A stretch of DNA of 32,832 nucleotides from Cyanodermella asteris. Taxonomy: Eukaryota; Ascomycota; Lecanoromycetes; Ostropales; Stictidaceae. Positions 8,779 through 20,855 of this stretch are shown here, in pieces (within the stretch, counting starts at the first letter, position 1; each line of letters starts with the position of its first letter). A program made the position numbers and the translations under genes. The stretch covers positions 1,317,466-1,350,297 of the forward strand of contig UYJD01000006.1 of the NCBI GenBank assembly GCA_900618795.1. The letters run 5' to 3'. The notes beneath the pieces were generated by a model. That model saw only the letters and a program-made list of their open reading frames with translations, had not been told where the DNA came from and searched no databases.

Positions 8779-10335
8779 TTAACGATAGATCTTTTCCCTC
8801 TGCTGGATATTTCTCCAAGCTGCTAGCTCCTCAATAGTCGGACGTTTCGTTGGTCCTTCGTATCGGATCGGTGATTGCTCCGGGCAGCGCGTCAGGTGAT
8901 AGCGCCAAAGGTTCGTTGCAATCTCGACCACCTGCTTGTCATCGATCTTGTACAGGCCATCATACCTGATGCCTTCGTCTGGGTGATATTTGTTTCCCTT
9001 GTTAGCGGATCTGAACACACGAATCTCCGAGGCATTGTCGTACGATACATCCATCATTTTCGTCGCACGTGTGATGTCCTCGAGCTTTGCTTTGTTGGTC
9101 TGGCGAGTGCCGCAATACCACAATGTCTCGCCAAAATCTTCATCTTTCGAATATTCCGGGTTGGCAGAGACGACGATCGAAATTGCCCCATCAGTGCTGT
9201 TCCCAGCTATGCCTGCTTGGGTGGAGCCATGAGCACCATCTGTTCACAATATTAGTGAGCGGAAACTCAGGAACTGGTAGGAAAACGAACCTCGCCATGC
9301 AGCAATTTGCAAGGGCCACCACTGGCCATTGTAAAGACCAAGGTCACCTCTTCCAACGGGATTTTTCTTATACGGATAATCGTCTTCGATAGACCACTGA
9401 TGGCGCGTGCCTTCCTTGACCTCATCACTGTACTTGTTGCGTTTCAGACCATGGACGAGGTCGCCCGACAGCATTCCTGAATTCCAGCGCCGGGCAAGCG
9501 TTGCAATGTCCTCAATGACATCAGGGGGGAACATATCCGCGTCCTCAAGCAAATATTGCCTCACACCCTCTTGTCCAAGGAAATCAACCGCTCGAAGGGT
9601 GGCCATGTTCAAATTCTGCTCAACCCACAGACTGGCGATGATCTTACGGATTTGCTGTAACGAGTCTGCATTTTCGTGAGCTCGGTACTTCCGCATCTTC
9701 TCAAGAAACCTGGTCAGTTTGTTCTTGAGGACACGGTGCACCTCCTGGTCGATGAGCTTCGCTTTATTGTAGGCTGCTGAGGTCGTAAAGTCCAGTCCTC
9801 GGAATTTGACCGTTGTGCTGCCTGGTGTTAGATTTGTGGATCCAAAACATGAGAGAAGCCAAAAGCAGTCGCCGATACGTTGACCAATGTCGATGATACA
9901 CAACAACATCAACTCATCAATTTGACACACGTTGCGCGAACCATGAATCCTCTTCATCACTTACATTCGCTTGCTCCTCTTCACAGGTCGAGGATCGGAC
10001 GCAGCTGTGACAACAGGTCGCTTGGGGACCCTTATGCTCGCAAGACTGGCAGCGGTGATGGCCTTCGGCCCGTCTTCAGAAATGTTTGCGGCTGGGATGT
10101 TGACTGGAGCGCGGGCTGATGTATGAAACTTCATGGACTGGCCACGGTTCTGCGTTCTTTTTTCCGTCTGGCTCGACGGACGCGCCCTGGTCTCATCTAT
10201 GCTTAGCTGTTCAATGTTCGGTCCGGGCGACGTGACGCCCTCCTCTCGAGAATCCGGTGCTGCCGCGACGGGAAGCGGCCGCCTTTTGCTGACATAGCCA
10301 TTCGACGGTCCGAAAGGCCCAAAGCGCTTGGACAT
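8779..10335 (-). CDS. SRA/YDG-domain protein (modified-DNA reader type)
   Basis: Three exons, 9965-10335, 9291-9817 and 8779-9239, joined by introns at 9818-9964 and 9240-9290; 452 residues. Residues 1-123 are basic and disordered, ending in the nuclear-localisation-like PVKRSKR. A middle helical region follows (LIDQEVHRVLKNKLTRFLEKMRK). The C-terminal SRA domain (about 275-435) shows GLYNGQWWPLQIAAW, DGAHGSTQAGIAG, GAISIVVSANPEYSKDED, WYCGTRQ, IRVFRS, YDGLYKI and WRYHLTRCP. SRA domains flip out and bind 5-methyl- or 5-hydroxymethylcytosine, as in UHRF1 and plant SUVH proteins. Here no RING, PHD or SET domain accompanies it. The acceptor of intron 1 (GGCAG) was chosen because it is the one that keeps frame; that junction is less certain than the second. 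Confidence 0.85.
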
Positions 10336-11385
10336 TACGTATCTGGATCGTCAATGATCGTTGGGATGTCGATGGTCGTTAAGTTGTCGCTGATCGAGGG
10401 CCAGTGACTATGAAAAAGCGCGAAGGTGGACGCAAAAGCTCAGATGACGAACCTGCCACGGCTTTGATCAGTGATTGCTGCACGTAAGACGGTGTTGGGG
10501 CCTTGGTTCGAACGGGGTTGCGAATCGATCAGGTTACAATCATAAGGTAGGTCTGCGCCTCGTGCCGCATCTATGCCAAAGCACTGAATTGGCAAAGAAT
10601 GATGACAGAAGTAGAAGCAGTAAAATGGACGCCTATTGATGTAGACAAACGGCCAGTGTTCAAGCCGAGAGAAGCTTGAGACCAAAGGTCAGATCAGCGT
10701 GAGTTGAAGTCGCGACGGGACGAATGTGGCGTCAGCGGGGCTGATGAGGTCGTAAACAATCTGCGCGAGGAAGGCACGATCGTGTACGCGATTGCCACGA
10801 AATGAAGGACCAAGCGCGACTTGGCGCGTCTACGCTCACTCAGACCTCATCGCCAAATCAGACAGTAAATAGACGCGCTGATAGATGTTGGCACACTCGC
10901 CGACGTCTTGCTAGACGTGCTTGGGGATTTTGGGCACCAAGCGTGAGTTGGTGGTGAAGAAGCTTTGGCCACCTCGAAGTCTCAGCCGCCTCACGCGAGA
11001 TTGCGGCGATGTGGGGCTCAACGGTGACGGCCATAGCGGCTTACGATAATAGACGGATATTTTGTCTGTCTTACCCACTTCTACAGTGGAAATGTAATGG
11101 TTCGTATGCACTTGGATGTATGGGTAGCTGCGTGGAACGCTGTCCCCTTTAACGTTCGATTTGGGCCGTCTGTCATGATCGGTTCACGGTCAACCGTCGG
11201 CCGCCGGCCTGCTGCATGTGGGCCAATCCGTCCATAACCATACATAGCCTAATGCTTCATCGATAGTCTTGCGATCTGCTTGCGCATTGCCTTCTATAAA
11301 GACCTGGGGCTTGCCGTGACAACTACATGGAAGAGAGACAATGCCGCATCTGCGGGAGTTCTGCAACCATGCTTCAAAGCCGCCT
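10336..11385. other. Intergenic between SRA gene and SDS22
   Basis: About 1.05 kb with no supported gene. It holds the promoter of the SRA-domain gene and the 3' flank of SDS22. Open stretches at 10440-10685 and 10911-11111 (minus) show no family signal. Confidence 0.45.
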
Positions 11386-12698
11386 TTACGATACCTGCAC
11401 AAATGCTGAAAGTAGATTAGACTTTGTTCCCTGAGGTTTACACACAAGCGCAACTTACTGGCATCAATCTGCTTGATATGTGGTATCGCCAAGCGCACTT
11501 TGTTGCGATATGTTACCTCGTTCTGCCGTTGTAAAGGGTTGCCTTCCAAGTAAACCGTTTCCAAGCTTTCCCTGTCGCGCAGCTCGTCCTCCACTTCCTG
11601 AAAGCTGCTCAGTTGATTGTCGCTCGCCCAGAACTCCTCGAGGTCTGTCAGATGCTTGAGACCTTCTAGCTTCGTGATCTTGTTGGCGCTGATATCGATC
11701 ACACGGAGCTTGGTGTTTCGCTGCAGGTGCTCTCCGATTTCTGTCAGGGCGTTGTGACTGATGTAGAGCTCCTCGAGGTTCGGCAGTTCACTGAGTCCGG
11801 CCAAGCTCGTCAGTCTATTCGCTTGGATGCTCAGTATCTTCAGGTTCGATAGGGCTGAAAGGTTCTTGAGCTCGCTGATCTTGTTTTTGCCCAGCCATAA
11901 CTCTTCCAGACCTGAGAGCGCATCCAGATTCTCAATTTCACGTATTCGATTCGCTCCAAGTTCAAGGTTGCGCAACTTGGTGAACGTTTCCAGGTTTTCG
12001 ATGCGCGAAATCTTGTTTTGAATGAAGAAGAGGTCCGTCAACTTGGCCATGTGGCCAATGGATTTGATGTGCTTGATTTTGTTGTAGGAAAGGTCCAACC
12101 AGGTCATGTTGCTGAAGGGCTCCAGCCCCCGGATGTGTGAAATAAGGTTATCGTAAAGATCAAGTTCTTTGAGTGTCTCCCCGAGCGAGGCAGGCAGATC
12201 GATCTGAGAGATCTGATTTTGTCGGAGGCAAAGGCGCTGCAGAAACGTGAATACGAGCACACCTTTGCAAAAAGAATCACATTGAGAAATGACCACGCAC
12301 CTGCACTTTCTTGAACCTGGCCAGATTCAGCGCCGGTATCGACACAATACCACAGTGTACGAGATCGATGTCCTGTAATTGTCCAAGTCAGCTTGCGTTC
12401 TCGTCCGGATGCCACCCCGGCACGTGCAAGTCATAAGTGGGAGATCAGGTTCACTCACATCCTCATCCTCGGGATAGTCCTCGAGCAAGTCCTCGTCCGC
12501 TGCAATCTGCTCCACAGGCGGGGCGTCCTCATCAGAATAATCTGGATCTGACAGCGCCTCCGGATTCGCCAGGACGGCTTTCTTGTCAACGCGCAGCTTG
12601 CCGTCCCAGCCTGTCGAGCTCCGCGGTCCTGCCGATTTTGAAGATCCTGCGTCGGACGGAGGCGGAGGCGCGCCAGCGGACTGCTCTATCTCAGCCAT
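11386..12698 (-). CDS. SDS22: SDS22, leucine-rich-repeat regulator of protein phosphatase 1
   Basis: Four exons, 12459-12698, 12301-12372, 11459-12236 and a 20-nt last exon 11386-11405; introns of 86, 64 and 53 nt; 369 residues. The first 80 residues are acidic and disordered. After DIDLVHCGIVSIPAL come about eleven SDS22-type leucine-rich repeats of about 22 residues (such as TLKELDLYDNLISHIRGLE, NLKILSIQANRLTSLAGL). A cap follows with ESLETVYLEGNPLQ and the family's terminal IDATFV. Sds22 binds PP1 and is needed for its mitotic and nuclear functions. The tiny last exon (ATFVQVS, stop) was picked because its acceptor TTTCAG restores the conserved ending; using the next AG (GTGCAG) would give an unrelated tail. 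Confidence 0.95.
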
Positions 12699-14131
12699 GA
12701 TGAATGGTGATTACGCAGGTGGTTTGGCTGTCGAGGCAAGAGGTCGGCGTGGCGTGATTGGATTGCAAAGTATATGTCGCGTGTCGTTGGCAGGGATTGG
12801 CTGTACCCTTGGTGTTGAGGTCTTAGTGGGGCCGGAAGGGGGGCAGGCCAGGGACAGAAGGCTGAGGTTGTTGACGGCTCCTGCAAAAGGGGAGCAAACA
12901 ATTTTCCTGAGCAGTGATCAGACTGATACTAATCGATCTGCTGTATAATGTGTTTGTGTGTCGATTCGCAGCCACTCCAGTGCCAGGCGTTCTCAATAGG
13001 CGACTATGTGGGTCCACGGCTCTGCTGACCTGATTGCATTGGTACCGTAGGAAACGCCTTTCCGCGTGATGAGAGAAATGTACCCGATTGACGTTACCAA
13101 CCGGCATCATTGAGTCTAATGGTGAGCACGGGCCCCGGGAAATGATCCCCGTGGAGTTGGAGTTGCAGTTGCTTTCGCAACATAGAAAGCTTAAAGGTAA
13201 GAGAAAACAGAGGGTAATTACAGTGTTCGAGTCACAGAAGCCTGCCCTTCACTTTCAGGCCACAGTGAGCGTCTGAGACGCAGGGTCTCCACGATATTCG
13301 GGCAAGGATCTCGCTAAAATGCTCTCCGCACATCTACCGAGGATGGAGATTACTAGATATATGAAGATCGTTATTCAAGATTAGATGCAAGGGTGCTTTT
13401 GTACAACAAGGTCATGGGCAAGTCCTTTCCTAGGAATAACACTCAAGTCTTTGAGCTACACTCCAGCCAAGGACGTGCTTCGAAATTGAAGGCAGTTCCC
13501 AGCGTGCGTCCCAGATTGTTTTGTGCATGACAGTGCTGAACCAGTTCGCCCTTCTCAACTCTGCATCGCAGTGACTCTATCTCGACGAGTCATGGTGCTC
13601 TGATCGTCTATCCGATCGTTGTCTGCTGGCCTCTCCCGACGCAGACGTATCCCCACAAATGAAAACTGTGAATGCTCGTTTAAAGCATGCTTGCGTGCGT
13701 CCTCCTTGTCCTTCAATTCTTTTGCTTGCGATCCAAAATCTCCATCAGCTGCTCCGGCAAGCGAGGGGTATGTGTAGAATAGTGCTAGGGAAAAAAGATC
13801 GGAATAGGTATCCTGTGATTAGTATTCGCATCGACCCAGTCGTAATGCTCTTCTTTTTGTTATCCGCCCAGCCAAATGATCCTTTTCAAGCAGCTTCGGG
13901 CATGCTTGCGCCGTGCTGAACTCTGCCATAACCGCATCAGAATTTGGCAAAGCATGTATCACACTCGGATTCGTCGGGTGTATCGTATTCTGAGACTGAT
14001 TGTGTGGTTTCGACGTCTGCGTTCTGCCAAACGCCCTGAACGCCGCCGTTGCCGTTCATCGTCGCTTCAGTGGCGCCAGTCCCCTGCCTGAGAAACGTTG
14101 CCCATTCCTCGTAGTCGTAGCTACGGTCAAA
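12699..14131. other. Intergenic, SDS22 promoter and PSR1 3' flank
   Basis: About 1.4 kb with no supported gene. Open stretches on both strands (for example 13659-13919 plus) are short, basic and motif-free. It should contain the SDS22 promoter and the PSR1-type gene's 3' UTR. Confidence 0.45.
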
Positions 14132-15918
14132 CTACAACCCGACATCGAGAACCATGCTCACATCTCGAACCTGTGGTCCTGCAAGATCCTCCAGAACAGG
14201 AATCAAATCCAAAAGCTCGTTGTCATGCGCGTCGCTAAACCAACTGCTGATGGGAACCGCGTGCTGTGGATGGAAGATATATGAGGTGGGGGAGTTATCG
14301 ATGATGATGGTCTCTGCCAGGTTTCTGCCCACTTGGGACAAATCTTTGACGTAGTTGCCTTGGTGGTTGTAACAACTTTCGCGGAACAATCGGTGGTGAA
14401 CGACATTGTGAATGTCGAGCTGGTCCAACAGCGGATCACCGTACTTCGAGACGGATGCCGTGAATACAACCACCTCGTAGAGCTCGCCCACTCTCTTCAT
14501 GAAAGCGTCGACGCCGGGGCGCTTGATGACATAGACATTGTGGTACTGTCCTTCAATCTCGACCGGTATTGTGAAGTCCGCTTGGTGCAGAACCTACACT
14601 TGTCAGCAAGGCAGGGCCAAATCTTCAGTCACAGCAACTCACCTTAAAGCTACTGTGCACCAAGGTCTCGTCCAGATCCAGGACGAGACACTTTCTCCCC
14701 TTGTGCTCGGGTCTCGGTGCAGGGAGAAGCCATTTTTGGGGCTCTACCGGCTCTGGCTGCGCAATGGCAGGTACTAGAGGCGGCACAACGGCGGCGCCGG
14801 GATTGACTTGAGTTATCAGGCTCGACGATTCCGGTACTGTTGTCGCTGCCTCGTCATTTACTCCTTGGCCATTTGCAGGCGCGTCTTGCATAGCAATGTC
14901 AGTGTCCCGCTCCTCTTGTTTGTTCGTACGGTCATCGATGGGGCTGGCACCCTCTTTTTGTTCGACAGCTGCAGCGGCTGCTGTTGCAGCTGCCACAGCC
15001 CCGGCGCTGGCCACTGGGACGGCGGCCTCTGATGGTCCAGACACATTGCCCGGTGCGCTGGCCTGCTGGGTTGTATTGATGGCTCCACTGTTCGTCTCTT
15101 GTGAAAGTTTTTTGCTGTTAGCATCCTGGGTTTCAGGCTGACTCCCCGAATCCTGTATCTTTGGCGCGGCGCCTGCCTTCAGGTCGGAGTATGGAGTTCC
15201 CGCGATCTGTTCATCGTTGAGCTTTGATCCAGTAATACTTGATTCGGTGGCACTGACATCGAGGGCTTTCCCCGGCTGAGCTTTCTCGCCTTCCGCCGTG
15301 GCTTCGGTCTTCTGCTTCCGGACCGGCACGTTTTGTAAGTCGACATCATTCGTGCCTTCATCCGAGCTGCAACAAGAGAACAAGGATGCGAGGAAGCCGG
15401 GCTTACGCGACCTCTTAGCAATAGCGGAGCTGGTGGTAGTAGGGCGCACCGGTTCTCGTGCTGAGCTGGCGCCAGCCGTTCCTGTCGTCACATTTGCAGC
15501 TCTGGCCGATTTTCTGCTGCCTATACTCCCGTTTCTCTTTTTGCTCGCCGTGCTACCCTTGGATGAGCGGCGAACAGGCTGAAGGGTGGCTGTGGGCTGA
15601 GATGACGGGGATGCAGATGCGGGTTGTAGAAGAGCCTCCCGAGCACCATCCGCCGGAGCTTTCTCTGATGTTGACGCGACCAGAGTATCAGCAGTAGATA
15701 CGGTGTTGTCTGCCATTGGCTTCTCGGACGCTGCGTCAACTGCGAAACTGTTAGCTAGCTTGCCCGTGACGTTGTCGCTGGTGAGCAAAACGCGATTCGT
15801 ACCAGAAGCGACCGTCAGTGATGTTTCCGCGTCAGGAGCAGCGACTGAGGTTTGAGGCGCGGAAGCTGTAAGGGTCAATTAAGCGGTCGCGATGGAGTTG
15901 GGAGAAGAGCTCACCCAT
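14132..15918 (-). CDS. PSR1: PSR1/PSR2-type plasma-membrane HAD (FCP1-like) phosphatase
   Basis: Three exons: a 4-nt first exon (15915-15918, ATGG), 14643-15865 and 14132-14593, with two 49-nt introns; 562 residues. The N-terminal 380 residues are Ala/Ser/Thr-rich and disordered, with a short Cys cluster (FSCCSS). The C-terminal CPDc domain has the catalytic DLDETLVH (Asp398, Asp400), [72 protein letters not shown] and [10 protein letters not shown]. In yeast Psr1/Psr2 act with Whi2 in sodium-stress and general stress signalling. The start was chosen because splicing ATGG to the next exon gives MASAPQTS in frame, whereas the open frame across that intron has no ATG before the intron's own stop. 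An upstream start in the long leader cannot be excluded. Confidence 0.9.
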
Positions 15919-18368
15919 TGACGTGATAGGGGCGCCTCTGACCCCGATCACCGACGAAGTAGCGACTTTGTGGCCACGACGGACGACAATCGTAATAGAG
16001 ACTTGGAAAGGGCGTGCTAGGAGGCGAAACGAAGTATGCGACGGGAGGAGGTCTGAGATAGGACGAGATGGGGCTTCAAAGGTGGTGCCGGAGGAGGTGA
16101 AGCTGGCGAAAGGCGCCAAGATCGACGAGCCGAGAGAGCTCTGCTCCCGATGTAGCTCGTCTGGGCGAGGAAGTAGAGGAGATGCGGTATCTGGGCTGGC
16201 AGCACGCGCTCGGGGCGGATGAGCGGCGTGTAAAGCTGCGCGCAGGTGAGATAGGTGGTGGTGTTGGAGATGAGGGATGCGAGTGGCAGGTGTCGAAGTA
16301 TGGGCGCGTGTGCGACCTGCGATGCGGGAAGGGAAAGGCCTGGCGTGCGTGCAGAGCAGCAGGAGCGACCTGGAGCGGTTGGGGCGCGACTACTGAACTG
16401 TGCTGCGCGAGCCGCGAGTGAACCGAGCCAGCGACGAGTCGATTGCTCCCAACTGACTGGAGCCAAAGTGGAAGCGCACCGCTGTAATTGGATCGCTCGA
16501 GGTCCTGCTTGCTTCTACCGCACTACTTGGAGCTGCTCCGGGGTCGTCGGAAATGAGAACGCTCACCTCGCGACTCCCCCTTCTCCACCCTGTTGCTGCT
16601 TGCTTCTCCTGCCAGGGCCAGACCCCGTCAGCTGCCACTTGCGCCGTCAGCAGTAAGTATCTACCTATCCACCCTTGTCACGGATACGATCGATGGCACG
16701 ACGTGGACAGCCCATCTACAGTAGGGTACTGCTTTTGCTGACGTTTGCCACACAGGGAGGACCAGACCTCGTCGTGGGAAGCCGCTGTCATTTCTGTGAT
16801 CAGCCGAGGGCGGCTGCGCTGCGAGAAAGCCACCTACAGCAAAGTCCCTCGTGTGAGTGGCCAGCCAACAGCAGGACGCCTGGCAGCCCAAGCAAGAAAA
16901 GAGCCCAATGGGTGCGCTTAGCTGGGAATTTACAAGCTCGGGAGACCGATGGCAAACTGAGTGCTTCTGTTGGCCGCCGGGCCGCCCAGGTGTCCTGATT
17001 CTGCTAGTCTTTCTGCAGGGATCGCCTGTTTTTCGACCTGGACAGGTGGGGGAAGCTCTTGTAGCTTGTCACGCTGTATGTATCTGCGTGTTGAGCTTAA
17101 CTTCAACCATCGTCCGCATGTCGATCAGCCGTGGTAGGAGTGCGGGACGAGTCCGTACTGTACACCAGCCATGAACATGTCGACCAGACGAGCGTTCACC
17201 AAGTTTGCCTGTGCTTGTTTGTATCTCGTCTCTGCGTATGTCGAATGCCACGCTTTGGTGTAGATATGCAAGAATTGGGTCACGTTGCCCAATTCATGGA
17301 GCCGAGTTCAATGGCAAACGAGTCGATCTTTGGCAGAGACGCGGTGTGGCGCTTCGATATCGCAGCATGTCAACGACCTTGGGTTTCCGATATTTGAGCG
17401 AGATCTGATGGGCAGCTTTCAAATCCGTATGCAGCCTCAACGCGACCAATGCGACGGCAGTGTTCGCCATAGCATGTGATGGATCTGCCCGCCACAGTAG
17501 CCAGCAGCCACGGAAGAAGCCACATTCGAGCGCAGGACTGCAAGAGTGCTTAACGAATCAACCAAATCACAGTCATGAGGTTAATCTGTGACAAGTTGTA
17601 CTTCTCCCAACGACTACTGGATACCTAGTGTCCCACCATCGCTGCCTGTGACAAGATACCCAAGATAAGTGTTTGACCAGCAATGATTTGATCATGAAGT
17701 GAGTGAAAGTTGTCCGCAAAGCTTCATTTGAGAAGACCGTTAGCAAGACAGTTGTCAAGTTGGCTGCATGTCTTCGTCATGGGATAAGCGGCCATTGAGT
17801 ACCTTAAGCCTCGTGCTTTGTGAGACTTGAGAGCCGCATAGCGTTGCTCGTGATAGCGTCCATGCGACACCTTGAGTCGACTCCAGACAGATTTGTGGAA
17901 TCCCAGTGACTGTTCCGTCAGAGGCTATTTGAGTGTACGTAAGGAACTTGGCAGCGGCCAGGCCTCGAAGATGTCTGGGGAGCAGATAGTGGACGCACGC
18001 CGGAGCGCGATCCTTGCGCCAAGCCGATTTCAGAAACCGGCAGGCCGTTTCCACGGGCTCTCAACGGCCCTTCCCCAAATAATGCCTCTATGTACGTAAG
18101 TAGGGTCCTACTAATAATGCTTCCGGAACAGCCAGCCGTGGGCTCATGCATCCTATCAACACTATGCGAGGCTGGTCTCCTCTCCCTTGGCCTATTCATC
18201 ACCTCCTCTACACCATCCCACCGCCACTCCTGCTCTCCTTCTGTCTCGTCGTTCATCCATCATCGCACCTCGTTAACGTCGCTCACAAACGGCATGTCCA
18301 ACACAACGTAATACTCCTAATCGCACGCTTGCGACGCTTCCGCCACTCGCCCTCCCATCTCTCAAGCC
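15919..18368. other. Long divergent intergenic region, PSR1 / RING gene
   Basis: About 2.45 kb between two divergent genes, the longest gene-free stretch here. The minus strand at about 16.0-16.5 kb is pyrimidine-rich and open for 149 codons (16017-16466), which fits a PSR1 core promoter and leader. The plus strand at about 18.17-18.36 kb is CT-rich, typical of a fungal promoter for the gene at 18369. No mobile element or RNA gene is evident. Confidence 0.45.
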
Positions 18369-20144
18369 ATGTCCGCCACCACCCTCCTCAACATCCTCGT
18401 CGAGTACGATTATCCTCAGAAAGGCTCTCCGGCCCAAACCCGACGAGTCGACGTGAGTCGCCATCTCCTTGCGTGTTTCGCGCCCTGGCTGACTCTCATT
18501 AAGAGCGCATATGGCGTCAACTGGGATCTGAACACCCCGAAATTCGTCGTCTTGAATGATAACACCATTCAATCCGGCACTGACATCGAAGGTTTTGTCT
18601 ATGTCCCCGACACAGCTTCCAACGACCCTTGCGCCAACATCACCAGCAATTATATCCCCAACAACATTACCCGTCTCACAAATATACCCTCCTCCAACGA
18701 ATTCGGTGTCATTGCTTTCGGGCCATGGACTTCGAGGAATTGTGTCTTCAACTACTTGAACGATGCCAACAGGAACCAAGCGAGAGCCTTCTACACGTTC
18801 CTTCCGCCGGGGGGGAATATGCCGGGCAAAGATCAGAGCTACGCATCGGGCACGCCACCCAATGTCTCCAGTGTTGCGTGGGATCTTGGAGATGGCGGTC
18901 AGTGGAAGACAACATATAGGTTTCCGGTATATGCTCTAAATACAGGAGATGGCCAAGCTTTGATGACCATGCTGTCAAATTATTCCGGGAGCATTCAAGA
19001 CGTTCCAAACGGCCTCGCTCTGGCCTCGCAGTATCCCAACGGAGCGACCGTGAGGATTTATTCTCAGGCGAACGTCCAGACGAGCACGACACTACCGTCG
19101 CTATGGGTCTTTTTGTTGATCGTCCTGGCCATACTGCTTGGCGTTCTGGGAATTGCTTCAATCGTCATGCGAGTGGTACAGAAACGGCGAAGACGCGACC
19201 TGCAAAGGATGATTGCAAACGGCGATGTTAATCTGGAGCCTTTGGGCGTCGCTCGCATCAAAGTGACGGAAGACATCTTGAGTAAGATGCCACTGTACTT
19301 TTACGTCGAGCATGGTGGTACGCCTGGCGCACCGCATGCGCTGCGGCCCGAGGCCTCCATTGCCGATGCTGCCCCTACAGCAGAGAAGCACACCAAGGTC
19401 TGGGGGATTTTCCCACTGAAGAAGAAATCCAATACCGAGGCCGCCCCCGCCACACAGATGCCCGACAATTTAGAGGAGAAGCCTGTGCTTTTCCCTCAAG
19501 AATCCTGCCCCATTTGCCTGGACGATTACGAAAACCACGTTACTCCGGTGAAGTGGTTGCCCTGCAGCCACGTCTTCCACCCGGCATGTATCGATCCGTT
19601 GATGCGCGAATATTCGAGTTTGTGCCCAAACTGTAAAGCCAGCGTCTTGCCAAAGGACTACGTTCCGGAAGTTACCAATGTGATGGTTCGTCGAGAACGC
19701 CTCAATAGACGCTTCCGTGAGATTGAACAGCGAGAACGGGAGCGTGCCAGCGCCAACCCGAATTTGCCTGGCCACTTCAGCGGCATTGGCCGATTTGTTC
19801 GAGTATCCAACAGCCACAACAACGCACCTAATAACCGAAACTCGGCTGCAGCGGCACCAGTACAACCCCAAGATGTCGAAATGCAGCCAATATCGTCAGC
19901 TGAGACACCTGGCCGGGGCAACTCGGCCAATCCCAGCAGGAACGCGCAGAGGAACGCTTCGAGGACATCAGCTCAGACAGGTGCGAGAAGGCCGGCGAAC
20001 GTGAGCAGAGAAGAATGGGCTCGTCAACGAGCAGCGGACCTGGTCGGGACCAGCGAGACTGTACAGGAAGCCGAGCAGAGGGAAGAAGCTAGAAAACCAC
20101 TTTGGCGCCGAATTTTGGGACCTGTCTTTCCCATCTTGAGATGA
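18369..20144 (+). CDS. Transmembrane RING-H2 E3 ligase-type protein
   Basis: Open for 591 codons. A likely 51-nt intron (18453-18503: GTGAGT donor, GCTGAC branch, TAAG acceptor) lies in frame and without stop, so the spliced product is about 574 residues. The order below uses unspliced numbering. A lumenal part resembling a protease-associated domain (FGVIAFGPWTSRNC, several Asn-glycosylation sites) comes first. One membrane helix at about 244-268 (LWVFLLIVLAILLGVLGIAS) is followed by a basic stop-transfer QKRRRR. A RING-H2 finger at about 380-427 reads CPICLDDY, LPCSHVFHPAC, CPNC. An Arg/Glu-rich helix and a disordered tail end the protein. This is the layout of PA-TM-RING ligases of endosome, vacuole or Golgi membranes. 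No clear signal peptide is seen at the ATG used, so an upstream exon may be missing. Confidence 0.82.
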   Translation: MSATTLLNILVEYDYPQKGSPAQTRRVDVSRHLLACFAPWLTLIKSAYGVNWDLNTPKFVVLNDNTIQSGTDIEGFVYVPDTASNDPCANITSNYIPNNITRLTNIPSSNEFGVIAFGPWTSRNCVFNYLNDANRNQARAFYTFLPPGGNMPGKDQSYASGTPPNVSSVAWDLGDGGQWKTTYRFPVYALNTGDGQALMTMLSNYSGSIQDVPNGLALASQYPNGATVRIYSQANVQTSTTLPSLWVFLLIVLAILLGVLGIASIVMRVVQKRRRRDLQRMIANGDVNLEPLGVARIKVTEDILSKMPLYFYVEHGGTPGAPHALRPEASIADAAPTAEKHTKVWGIFPLKKKSNTEAAPATQMPDNLEEKPVLFPQESCPICLDDYENHVTPVKWLPCSHVFHPACIDPLMREYSSLCPNCKASVLPKDYVPEVTNVMVRRERLNRRFREIEQRERERASANPNLPGHFSGIGRFVRVSNSHNNAPNNRNSAAAAPVQPQDVEMQPISSAETPGRGNSANPSRNAQRNASRTSAQTGARRPANVSREEWARQRAADLVGTSETVQEAEQREEARKPLWRRILGPVFPILR

Positions 20145-20855
20145 CATTATCGATCTCTGTCATCAGGGTGGTTGCCCTTATTACCTATATTCACGAAGCA
20201 TGGGGTGGCGAAATTGGAGCTTTGCGGGCGATACCCCAGGAAGAATGATTAATGTAAATATCTTAGTGACGGCCCCTTTGATATGGAAACGTACACATAT
20301 ATGCACCTCGATGTTGATGCTGGGACTCATGGAAGTAAGGAGCACTCACTCAGCCCTACAGTATCGTGCCTCGACTGCAGACACCATGAAGACGTAGATT
20401 CGTTCCAGTAATCAAAGACCTTTGCTGTCCGCAGTCCTGTGAATGCTGACATGACCCACTTGGCCAGTGGAACGCATGCACAGGAACTTTAGTAGTAAAT
20501 TTGGCATCAGAAGATAGTAGGCGGTTCATCCAGACGTCGCGCATGACATGACGCCCTGGTACGCCGCTGGCCGTTCGGGCTGCACGCCCAGTCACGCCCC
20601 ACAGCGAGCTCTCCCACTCCTACACCTTCCGGCCCATAGGCATCTACATCCATGCTACACACAGCTGTTGATTCCGAAATTACAGGTCAACGGTATATTC
20701 GAGCTTTCATTAGTTTCGGCCGCCGGTGCGCAGGCTCGGAAGGTAAAGTCCTCATGCGGCGTGGCATGGCTGCACATGCTATCGACTGAGCAGTCACGAG
20801 AGCACCCAGAGCAAGCATTCAGCACAAGAAAGAGTTGGGTAGACAGACACAAATC
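20145..20855. other. Intergenic, promoter of FYVE-RING gene
   Basis: About 710 bp between two plus-strand genes; no supported ORF. The frame of the next gene is open a little upstream (to 20835) but has no ATG there. Confidence 0.45.

Noticed and set aside
10504-10514. GGTTCGAACGG, similar to a tRNA B box
   Set aside because: No A box or cloverleaf could be folded around it.
10968-10985. Minus-strand LRLRGG word, like the end of ubiquitin
   Set aside because: No ubiquitin-like sequence precedes it and residues follow it; a chance match in a short open stretch.
16017-16466. 149-codon minus ORF upstream of PSR1
   Set aside because: Low-complexity Ser/Pro/Arg product in pyrimidine-rich leader DNA; more likely promoter or 5' UTR.
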